A stretch of DNA of 12,202 nt. Source: RGDT01 sp964630925. GTDB lineage: Bacteria > Planctomycetota > Planctomycetia > Gemmatales > Gemmataceae. The notes under the pieces are model-generated. The model did no database searches. It was not told where the DNA came from and saw only the letters and a list, made by a program, of their open reading frames with translations. Positions 7,216 to 12,202 of this stretch are shown here, in pieces (position 1 is the stretch's first letter; every line of letters begins with the position of its first letter). The position numbers and the translations under genes were made by a program. Where the stretch lies: contig CAZVZK010000224.1 of assembly GCA_964630925.1 (NCBI GenBank), positions 1-12,202 on the forward strand. Reading direction: 5' to 3'.

Positions 7216-8178
7216 ATGCGATCCGCGGTTCTCCTGTTCTTGCCAGCGGCGTTGATCGGCTCGCCGACGCTTGCCGACGAGCTGAAGTCCAAAGCGAAGA
7301 GCCCGAAGGGTGCGTTCGCTGAAGTCAACGGCGCGAAACTCTGGTATCACGCCGAGGGGAAGGGGCCGCCGCTGCTCATCATTCCCGGTGGCCCCGGACT
7401 GTCCCACCGATACCTGTACCCCCACTTCTCAGCCCTCAAGGGCACCCAGAAGGTCATCTTCTTCGATGCCCTCGGCCGCGGCCGATCGGATCGGGCGAAA
7501 AAGCCGGAGGAGTACACCGTTGGCCGCGACGTGGAAGACGTCGAGGGATTGCGGAAAGCTCTCGGTCTTGAGAAGGTTCGCTTGCTCGGGTTTTCCTACG
7601 GCGGGATGGTCGCCCAGGCCTATGCGCTGAAGTACCCGAAGAACGTTGACCGCCTGATCCTCGTGGTGGCTCCTCACAGTGGGGAGATGTGGGCGGATGC
7701 GAACGCCATCATCAACCGCTTCCTGGAGAACCAGTACCCGGAACTGTGGGAGAAGATGGCGGCGTGGCGGAAGAAGGGCGGGGTCACCTCCGACGCGCAG
7801 TACCAGGACTTGCTCGGCAAGGCACACCCCGGCCTGTTCTTCTTCTTCAACCCGCAGATGGCGGAAGACAAGGAGTACAAGGAAGCGATGGGGGAGATGA
7901 ACCTGGATGTCTACGCGGCCCTGTGCGGCAAGGACGGTGACGTCGTCCTCGGCGGCGATGTCGCCAAGTTCGACCATCGGAAGAATCTGCACAAGATCAC
8001 CGCACTCACGTTGGTAGTGGCCGGGCGATTTGACCAGGGTTGCCCGCCGCGCTGGATGGTGAAGTACAAGGAGTACATGCCCAAGGCGCGATTCGAGATG
8101 TTCGAGAAGTCGGGTCACTTCCCGCAGAAAGAGGAGCCGGCCCGGTTTTTCGCCGTTGTGAGGGAGTTCCTCAAGTAA
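7216..8178 (+). CDS. Secreted alpha/beta hydrolase, S33 / proline iminopeptidase-like
   Basis: A 320-aa hydrolase with a likely signal peptide (MRSAVLLFLPAALIGSPTLA, cleavage near residue 20), so probably exported. PGGPG (57-61) forms the oxyanion-hole region typical of the S33 proline iminopeptidase group. Ser127 in GFSYGG is the nucleophile, Asp273 in AGRFDQG the acid and His301 in KSGHFP the base: a complete triad. The true substrate (peptide, ester or other) cannot be read. ATG 7216 is chosen because GGAG (7207-7210) lies 5 nt upstream and it places the basic residue at the start of the signal peptide; an in-frame ATG at 7174 is the alternative. It lies inside the block flanked by the duplicated gene tail. 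Its codon use shows more A/T at third positions than the neighbouring long genes, consistent with later acquisition. Confidence 0.88.
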   Translation: MRSAVLLFLPAALIGSPTLADELKSKAKSPKGAFAEVNGAKLWYHAEGKGPPLLIIPGGPGLSHRYLYPHFSALKGTQKVIFFDALGRGRSDRAKKPEEYTVGRDVEDVEGLRKALGLEKVRLLGFSYGGMVAQAYALKYPKNVDRLILVVAPHSGEMWADANAIINRFLENQYPELWEKMAAWRKKGGVTSDAQYQDLLGKAHPGLFFFFNPQMAEDKEYKEAMGEMNLDVYAALCGKDGDVVLGGDVAKFDHRKNLHKITALTLVVAGRFDQGCPPRWMVKYKEYMPKARFEMFEKSGHFPQKEEPARFFAVVREFLK

Positions 8179-8194
8179 CAGGCGGACAAAGCAG

Positions 8195-8211
8195 CCCAGG
8201 ACCCCTCTGGG
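8195..8211 (+). terminator. Weak hairpin after the hydrolase gene
   Basis: A 5-bp stem (CCCAG / CTGGG) with a 7-nt loop lies 17 nt after the hydrolase stop codon and is followed by ATGGCATTT. It could be a weak terminator separating the hydrolase from the toxin-antitoxin pair. The stem is short. Confidence 0.25.
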
Positions 8212-8217
8212 ATGGCA

Positions 8218-8246
8218 TTTCCTGGCCGTAGCAGCCCTGGTACGAT
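8218..8246 (+). promoter_or_regulatory. Possible promoter of the toxin-antitoxin operon
   Basis: TACGAT (8241-8246) resembles a -10 hexamer, and TTTCCT 17 nt upstream is a poor -35. It lies 33 nt before the antitoxin start. Type II modules are usually autoregulated at such a site, but I see no clear operator palindrome. Confidence 0.3.
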
Positions 8247-8279
8247 GCCCGGAGCGGATGACCAACAGGAGGCGCAGGA

Positions 8280-8507
8280 ATGGCCATCACCATCAAGGAT
8301 CTCGGCATCGACAAGTTGAGCGTGCAGGAGCGGCTCGACCTGATCGAACAAATCTGGGACAGCCTGCCCCCGCTAGTGCAGCCCGGAGAGGTGCCCGACT
8401 GGCACAAGGAGGTGCTGGCGAAGCGGCTCACTGAAGCCGAGGCCAACCCCGGCGGGGGCGTGCCCTGGCGGGAGGCGCTGGCCGCGATCCGGCCGCGCCG
8501 TCCATGA
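8280..8507 (+). CDS. Antitoxin, putative addiction-module component (PF09720 / TIGR02574 family)
   Basis: A 75-aa protein with the hallmark of this antitoxin family: LSVQERLDLIEQIWDSL (14-30), then a Pro-rich hinge, then PDWHKEVLAKRLTEAEANPG and PWREALAAIR. The family is normally encoded just before a RelE/ParE toxin, which holds here: its stop codon overlaps the toxin start in an ATGA junction (8504-8507), implying translational coupling. A full AGGAGG ribosome-binding site (8267-8272) lies 7 nt before the ATG, which would favour antitoxin excess. The protein would bind and neutralise the toxin and probably repress the operon. There is no recognisable DNA-binding domain other than what the short N-terminal helix might provide. 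Confidence 0.88.
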   Translation: MAITIKDLGIDKLSVQERLDLIEQIWDSLPPLVQPGEVPDWHKEVLAKRLTEAEANPGGGVPWREALAAIRPRRP

Positions 8508-8800
8508 GCCTGCCTGTTGTCCTGCGGCCCTTGGCCAACGCCGACGCCCAGCAGATCCACGCAGATCTTGAGGCGCAGGCCCCCGGCCTGGGCGACACGT
8601 TCCTGGATCGGCTCCAGGAGGCACTCGTCCGCATCGAAGCCATGCCCGAGATGTACGCCGAAGTCTGGGGGACTGTCCGGGCGGCCCGGCTGCGGAGGTT
8701 CCGCCACGTCGTCTACTACGTGGTCCTCCCGGACCGGGTCGAGGTGATCGCCATGATGCACGGCTCGCGCGACTCGTCTGCATGGCAGTCGCGCGTATGA
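8504..8800 (+). CDS. RelE/ParE-superfamily toxin
   Basis: A 98-aa protein with the compact RelE/ParE layout: N-terminal strand LPVVLRPLANADAQQI, two long helices through LGDTFLDRLQEALVRIEAMP, a central strand RLRRFRHVVYYVVL (about 62-75) and the C-terminal strand VIAMMHGSRDSSAWQSRV. Endings of the form HG-R-D-xxWQ-R are typical of toxins paired with the PF09720 antitoxins. The target (ribosome-bound mRNA for RelE types, gyrase for ParE types) cannot be decided from sequence. It overlaps the antitoxin by 4 bp and ends only 7 bp before the orphan acyl-CoA dehydrogenase tail. The module may stabilise the block that contains it or simply mark it as mobile. Confidence 0.9.
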   Translation: MSLPVVLRPLANADAQQIHADLEAQAPGLGDTFLDRLQEALVRIEAMPEMYAEVWGTVRAARLRRFRHVVYYVVLPDRVEVIAMMHGSRDSSAWQSRV

Positions 8801-8807
8801 AGCGGGC

Positions 8808-8894
8808 GTGTCGCAGCTCGCCGACGCGGTGCTGTCGGGCGGCTTCGAGGAGATCGCGGGCGTGCCGGCCGACGAGATCATGCAGAAGTATTGA
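8808..8894 (+). pseudogene. Orphan 3'-terminal fragment of an acyl-CoA dehydrogenase gene (direct repeat copy 2)
   Basis: The 28 codons read VSQLADAVLSGGFEEIAGVP then ADEIMQKY and stop. They match the end of the 5194-7104 product with two substitutions (Lys to Gln, Thr to Ala) and four silent changes. There is no start codon or upstream coding sequence. In the same frame, 8790-8807 reads RAYEAG against DAYFKD in the full gene, so weak similarity may reach back into the toxin's last codons. The mainly silent differences suggest this tail diverged while part of a working homologous gene. Confidence 0.85.
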
Positions 8895-9186
8895 GCAGCC
8901 GGCCGCCTCGGCATCTAGGCGATAGATTCCCGCCGGCCGTGCGGAATGGACGCACATCTGTCCCCACGCCGCACAGGGGCGGGTTGGTGGGGGTTCCCGC
9001 ATCATCTGCCCATCCGGCACGGCCCGCGCCGCCCACCTGCGGGGCACCCCTCGCCGTCCGTAAATCGCCGCACCTGGGGGTGCGGCGGTGGCCGGGCATC
9101 GGCTTTGCATCCCTCCTCTCAAAACGGGAGCGCGGACGGCCATGCGAAGTGGCCTCCGTGCGTCCCGAGTGGTGAGGAGGTGCGCG
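8895..9186 (+). other. 292-bp non-coding stretch upstream of the redox membrane gene
   Basis: No credible gene was found on either strand. It contains a perfect 9-bp stem (CGCCGCACC / GGTGCGGCG, 9066-9087, loop TGGG) and several G- and C-runs. It must carry the promoter and leader of the 9187-10593 gene, whose AGGAGG ribosome-binding site is at 9175-9180. I see no convincing -10/-35 pair. Confidence 0.5.
9066..9087 (+). promoter_or_regulatory. Strong leader hairpin
   Basis: A perfect 9-bp GC-rich stem with a TGGG loop, 99 nt before the start codon of the thioredoxin-membrane protein. It is not followed by a T-tract. It could be an RNA leader structure, a terminator of anything read from upstream, or a protein-binding palindrome. 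Confidence 0.4.
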
Positions 9187-10593
9187 ATGACCCCGATGCG
9201 TGCCCTTTCGGCCCTTGTGGTGACGTTCGTGTTACTGGCATCGCCGGCGGCCCGCGGGGATGAGCCTGCCTGGCCCTGGTATGAAGTGGAGCCCGGCGGG
9301 AAGGTCCGCGTCCACCTTTACCTGTTCTACTCGACCCGGTGCCCCCATTGCACGCAGGCGCTGGCCTTCGCGGCCGACCTGCGGAGCCGCCACCCGTGGG
9401 TGAAGGTCGTGTATTACGAGACCTCCGCCAACCCCGCTAACCTCGACCTGTATCGGCGGAAGGCGGCCAGCCTGGGGCGGGTGGCGGGCCAGGTCCCGGC
9501 GTTCTTCTACTGCAAGACCCTGGCGCTCGGATACGCCTCCTACGAGGGAACGGGCGTCCACATCGAGCGGGCGATGGCCCGCTGGCACGAGGCGCTCCGC
9601 AAGCACTACGAGAAGAAGCCGGCGACACCGGCCGCCTGGGGCGCGTGGCTGCTCACGGGCGTCCTCGGGGAGCCGCCCGGTCCGCCCCCGGAGCCGGCGC
9701 CGGCTCCGGCGCCGGACGAGCCGCCCGTCTACGTGCCCGGCTGGGGCGTGGCCGACCCGCTGACCGTGTCGCTCCCGCTCCTGACCGTGATCCTGGCCGG
9801 GTGCGACGCCTTCAACCCATGTGCGTTCTTCGTGCTGCTGCTCCTGCTCAGCCTTTTGACGCACGGGCAGAGCCGCTGGCGCCTACTGGTCGTGGGCGGC
9901 GTGTTCGTCTTCTTCTCCGGGCTGATCTACTTCCTGTTCATGGCCGCCTGGCTGAACCTGTTCCTGGTGGCCGGGCATCTGCCGCTCATCACGGCGGGGG
10001 CCGGGGTGGTGGCCCTCATGGCCGCCGCGCTCAACATCAAAGACTTCTACTGGTTCAAGCAGGGCCCGTCGCTGTCGATCCCGGAGTCGGCCCGCCCCGG
10101 CCTGTTCCAACGGATGACCCACCTGATCGGCCAGGCGAGCTTCGTGCCCCTCCTCCTGGGGACCGTCGTCCTGGCGGTGACGGCGAACATGTACGAGCTC
10201 CTGTGCACCTCGGGCCTGCCGATGGTTTACACGCGTGTCCTGACCCTGCGCCAGCTCCCTCCGGGCGCGTACTACCTGTATCTGGCGCTGTACAACCTCA
10301 TCTATGTCGCCCCGCTGGCCCTCATCGTGCTGGGGTTCGTCTGGGCGCTCGGCGCACGCAAGCTCACCGAGTACGAGGGCAGGGTGCTGAAGCTGATGTC
10401 CGGGATGATGATGCTGTTGCTCGGCGGCGTGCTCCTTGTCCGCCCCGAGCTGTTGAGCACCGTCCTCGGCGCCGTCGGCTCGCTGACGCTGGCGGCCGCC
10501 GTGACGGCGGCTTTGGTGGCCGTGGACCGGTGCCGGATGCCGGTTCCCAGGCCGGGGCCCGCGCCGGACGGGCCGGGGCAGGGCGGGACCTGA
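9187..10593 (+). CDS. Thioredoxin-fold plus CcdA/DsbD-like membrane thiol-redox protein, 468 aa
   Basis: Predicted to move reducing power across the membrane through cysteine pairs. Residues 1-23 form a signal peptide or anchor (LSALVVTFVLLASPAARG). A thioredoxin-like domain (about 38-150) has the CPHC motif Cys52-Cys55 in LFYSTRCPHC and a cis-proline at VPAFFYC (Pro104), beside an extra Cys109. A Pro/Ala/Glu-rich linker (162-181) leads to a membrane domain of about six or seven helices. Its conserved cysteines are Cys212 in AFNPCAFF, with Cys206 just before it, and Cys340 in YELLCTSGLP; two such buried cysteines form the relay in CcdA/DsbD. The partner is unknown: cytochrome c maturation or envelope disulfide reduction are possible. 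ATG 9187 is chosen because AGGAGG (9175-9180) lies 6 nt upstream; the frame is open back to 9088. Confidence 0.85.
   Translation: MTPMRALSALVVTFVLLASPAARGDEPAWPWYEVEPGGKVRVHLYLFYSTRCPHCTQALAFAADLRSRHPWVKVVYYETSANPANLDLYRRKAASLGRVAGQVPAFFYCKTLALGYASYEGTGVHIERAMARWHEALRKHYEKKPATPAAWGAWLLTGVLGEPPGPPPEPAPAPAPDEPPVYVPGWGVADPLTVSLPLLTVILAGCDAFNPCAFFVLLLLLSLLTHGQSRWRLLVVGGVFVFFSGLIYFLFMAAWLNLFLVAGHLPLITAGAGVVALMAAALNIKDFYWFKQGPSLSIPESARPGLFQRMTHLIGQASFVPLLLGTVVLAVTANMYELLCTSGLPMVYTRVLTLRQLPPGAYYLYLALYNLIYVAPLALIVLGFVWALGARKLTEYEGRVLKLMSGMMMLLLGGVLLVRPELLSTVLGAVGSLTLAAAVTAALVAVDRCRMPVPRPGPAPDGPGQGGT
9688..9709. repeat. 22-bp perfect palindrome in the linker codons of the redox protein gene
   Basis: The sequence is its own reverse complement over 22 bp, centred on GGCGCC, and encodes part of the Pro-Ala linker. 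It probably results from repeated proline/alanine codons in a GC-rich genome. Confidence 0.6.
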
Positions 10594-10607
10594 AGTGCCT
10601 ACGGCGC

Positions 10608-10636
10608 TGGACACGCTGGGGTCGCCCCGCTATCCT
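10608..10636 (+). promoter_or_regulatory. Promoter candidate for the SWIM-LRR gene
   Basis: TGGACA (10608-10613, five of six consensus bases) and TATCCT (10631-10636, four of six) are separated by exactly 17 bp and lie in the 105-bp gap before the 10699 start. This is the best -35/-10 pair in the window. It would make the SWIM-LRR gene a separate transcription unit from the redox gene. Confidence 0.45.
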
Positions 10637-10698
10637 CCCCTGCCAACGCCGGGCCTCGGACAGTGGCCGGCGGACCCTCGGCATGAGGACCGGCCCCC

Positions 10699-12057
10699 AT
10701 GACCACCGAAGAGCTCCTCTTCGCCCTCGCCCCCGACGCCAAGGCCGTCAAGGCCACCCGCGAGGTGCTGTCCGAAGGGGCGGCGGCCTTCTCCGCGCTG
10801 AAACGCTCCGCCGACGGCGAATGGCTCTCCGGGCGGTGCCGCGGCAGCTCGACGTACACCGTCGCCGCCCACCTCGGCCTGGACGGCTTCCGCAGTGCCT
10901 GCGACTGCGGGAGCATGAAGTACCCGTGCAAGCACGCCATCGCCCTCGCCGTCTGGGCGCAGGACCACCCCGGCGATTTCGACGCCGGCGCCCCCTCCGC
11001 GACCTGGCGCGGGAACGTCGAGGCCAGCCCCGCCAAGACCCTGCCGAAGACGGCCGCCGCGCCGACCTCGGCGGGCGAGGCGCTCTTGCAGGCCGTGTGG
11101 GACGACCCCGACGACACGGCGGCGGCGCTCATCTACGCCGACTGGCTGAGCGAGAACGGCGGCCCGGAGGAGCAGGACCGCGCCGACCTCATCCGCGCGC
11201 AGGTCAGCCTCGGCCACAAGGACGACCCGGCGCTCAAGAAGCGCGAGAAGGCGCTCATCGCGAAGCACCGCGTGAAGTGGCTGGCGAAGGTGCCCGTGGG
11301 CTACCGGCAGAAGGTGGGGTTCATCAACGGCTTCGTCCGGCGGATCGAGATCACCGCCGCCCAGCTCGTCGAACGCGCCGAGCGTCTGGCGGAGCATTAC
11401 CCCATCTCGCATGTCACGCTCGTCGGCAATTTCCCCAAGAAGTCGGTGGCGGCCCTGGCGGTGATGGGCGTCTGGAAGGGCGTGCGGGTGTTGGAGATGC
11501 CTTCGGCCGCCCGCAAGGAGCCGCAGGCCGTCGAGTTGTTCTTCCGGAATATCCATCTGCGTGCGGTCAAGGATCTGAACATGGACCACCTCGGGCTGGC
11601 GGCGCGGGGCGCGACGATGCTCGCGGCGTGGCCTGGGCTGGCGGCGGTGCGGACGCTGTCGCTGCGCAACAACGAGATGACGCGTCGGTGCGTCGAGCTG
11701 CTGTGCGGGTCGGAGCACCTCGGCCCGCTGCGGCGGCTAATCCTGCGGGACAACGCGCTCGACACCGCCGCCGCCGGCGACCTGGCGGGGTGCGAGCGTC
11801 TCTCGGCCCTGACGGAGCTGGACCTGGGCGGCAACCAGATCGGGGCGGCGGGCGTGAAGGCCCTCGCCTCCTCCCCGCACCTTGCGGGCCTCACCGACCT
11901 ATGCCTGGCGGACAACCCGATCACCGACGCCGGGGCCAGGGCGGTCCTCGACGGCCTCCCGAAATTGACGGAGCTGCGTCTCAGCAAGGAAGGCCTCAAG
12001 CCGGAGACGGTGACGATGCTGAAGGAGCGTTTCGGCAAGGGGCTGCATCTGAAGTAG
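10699..12057 (+). CDS. SWIM zinc finger - TIGR02996 - leucine-rich repeat fusion protein, 452 aa
   Basis: Three modules are visible. The N-terminal SWIM zinc finger (about 40-90) has the pattern CxC-x6-CxH: Cys68, Cys70, Cys77 and His79 in CDCGSMKYPCKH; such fingers bind DNA or proteins. After a low-complexity Ala/Pro linker comes a TIGR02996 domain (about 126-171), with EALLQAVWDDPDDTAAALIY followed by ADWLSENG and ADLIRAQ. Its function is unknown and it is expanded in Gemmata-type planctomycetes, where it precedes repeats. The C-terminal half (about 300-435) carries RNI-like leucine-rich repeats such as VRTLSLRNNEMT, LRRLILRDNALD, LTELDLGGNQIG and LTDLCLADNPIT, likely a protein-binding surface. 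There is no signal peptide or membrane segment, so it is predicted to be cytoplasmic. GAGGA at 10685-10689 supports the ATG. Confidence 0.9.
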   Translation: MTTEELLFALAPDAKAVKATREVLSEGAAAFSALKRSADGEWLSGRCRGSSTYTVAAHLGLDGFRSACDCGSMKYPCKHAIALAVWAQDHPGDFDAGAPSATWRGNVEASPAKTLPKTAAAPTSAGEALLQAVWDDPDDTAAALIYADWLSENGGPEEQDRADLIRAQVSLGHKDDPALKKREKALIAKHRVKWLAKVPVGYRQKVGFINGFVRRIEITAAQLVERAERLAEHYPISHVTLVGNFPKKSVAALAVMGVWKGVRVLEMPSAARKEPQAVELFFRNIHLRAVKDLNMDHLGLAARGATMLAAWPGLAAVRTLSLRNNEMTRRCVELLCGSEHLGPLRRLILRDNALDTAAAGDLAGCERLSALTELDLGGNQIGAAGVKALASSPHLAGLTDLCLADNPITDAGARAVLDGLPKLTELRLSKEGLKPETVTMLKERFGKGLHLK

Positions 12058-12147
12058 GAACCGATCACCATAACTATGGAGTTGGACAGAATGAGACGAT
12101 GGGTGGTGCCAGGGCGCCGGAGCCGGAGGTCTGACCACAGGCCGTGC

Positions 12148-12175
12148 AATGCAAATCCCAGGCGGGATTTGCGTT
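12148..12175. terminator. 12-bp stem-loop downstream of the SWIM-LRR gene
   Basis: AATGCAAATCCC pairs with GGGATTTGCGTT (one T-G wobble) around an AGGC loop. It is the most AT-rich hairpin in the window and is followed on the plus strand by a few T residues (GTTTCAGT), so it could end the SWIM-LRR transcript. It lies 90 bp after the stop codon and abuts the CRISPR-repeat-like edge sequence. Confidence 0.45.
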
Positions 12176-12202
12176 TCAGTCCCTCATGCCGCTGCGCGGC
12201 AC
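12173..12202 (-). repeat. Single CRISPR-repeat-like sequence at the window edge (unproven)
   Basis: On the minus strand these 30 nt begin GTGCCGCGCAGC and end GGGACTGAAAC. They contain a 6-bp palindrome (TGCCGC / GCGGCA, loop GCA) near the start. A short internal stem followed by a terminal GAAAC is typical of type I and III CRISPR direct repeats. Only one copy is present and the window stops exactly at its other end, so there is no array to verify. It could equally be an unrelated hairpin. Confidence 0.25.

Noticed and set aside
5068..7425. 785-codon open frame on the minus strand opposite the acyl-CoA dehydrogenase gene
   Set aside because: It is antisense to a well-supported enzyme gene, is rich in Arg, Leu, Gln and His without any domain, and arises from the strong G/C third-position bias.
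7105..8807. Calling the block a named transposon or integrative element
   Set aside because: No transposase, integrase, terminal inverted repeats or target-site duplication can be seen; only the direct gene-tail repeat is present.
9088..9186. N-terminal extension of the redox protein to ATG 9088
   Set aside because: The added residues are Arg-rich and precede a normal signal peptide; AGGAGG at 9175-9180 fits ATG 9187.
9688..9709. 22-bp palindrome as a possible regulatory or recombination site
   Set aside because: It lies within Pro-Ala linker codons, where repetitive GC-rich codons easily form palindromes; nothing else supports a site. It is listed only as a sequence repeat.
9645..12134. 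829-codon plus-strand open frame across the redox and SWIM-LRR genes
   Set aside because: It runs out of frame through both recognisable genes and is dominated by Arg, Pro, Gly and Ala; it is a shadow frame.
12076..12202. Open frame from ATG 12076 to the window end
   Set aside because: No ribosome-binding site, Arg-rich translation without a recognisable pattern, and it runs through the stem-loop and the repeat-like edge.

Overview
The window looks like a chromosomal segment from a planctomycete, most likely of the Gemmataceae. Three features point there: very high G+C with strong G/C at third codon positions; a protein with the planctomycete-specific PSCyt1-PSCyt2-PSD1 (DUF1549/DUF1553) architecture; and a protein carrying a TIGR02996 'repeat-companion' domain plus leucine-rich repeats, a combination expanded in Gemmata relatives. 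This assignment is inference from protein families. There is no rRNA or tRNA gene in view.

Layout. Positions 1-830 hold a small unknown gene (90-479), a hairpin just after it, and the decayed remains of a DUF4291 gene (514-809). A large minus-strand gene (830-3622) encodes a secreted cytochrome-like PSD1 protein without its usual DUF1501 neighbour. A divergent gene (3768-4337) encodes a DEDDh-type 3'-5' exonuclease. It converges on a minus-strand conserved hypothetical gene (4380-5024) across a GC-rich hairpin. A TATAAT-containing intergenic region then leads into a TTG-started acyl-CoA dehydrogenase (5194-7104).

The stretch 7105-8807 looks like an inserted block. It holds a secreted S33-type alpha/beta hydrolase (7216-8178) and a type II toxin-antitoxin pair (8280-8800). 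It is bounded by an 87-bp direct duplication of the last 28 codons plus stop of the acyl-CoA dehydrogenase gene (7018-7104 and 8808-8894). The second copy is an orphan gene tail that starts immediately after the toxin gene. No integrase or transposase is visible.

After a 292-bp non-coding stretch with a strong hairpin comes a fused thioredoxin-CcdA/DsbD-like membrane protein (9187-10593), then a SWIM zinc finger-TIGR02996-LRR protein (10699-12057). The last 145 bp hold a 12-bp stem-loop and, at the very edge, a 30-nt stretch that resembles one CRISPR direct repeat; a single copy proves nothing.

No complete new multi-gene system can be claimed. The leads most worth pursuing are the duplicated gene tail around the hydrolase/toxin-antitoxin block, the CRISPR-repeat-like edge, the DUF4291 remnant, and the SWIM-TIGR02996-LRR fusion.
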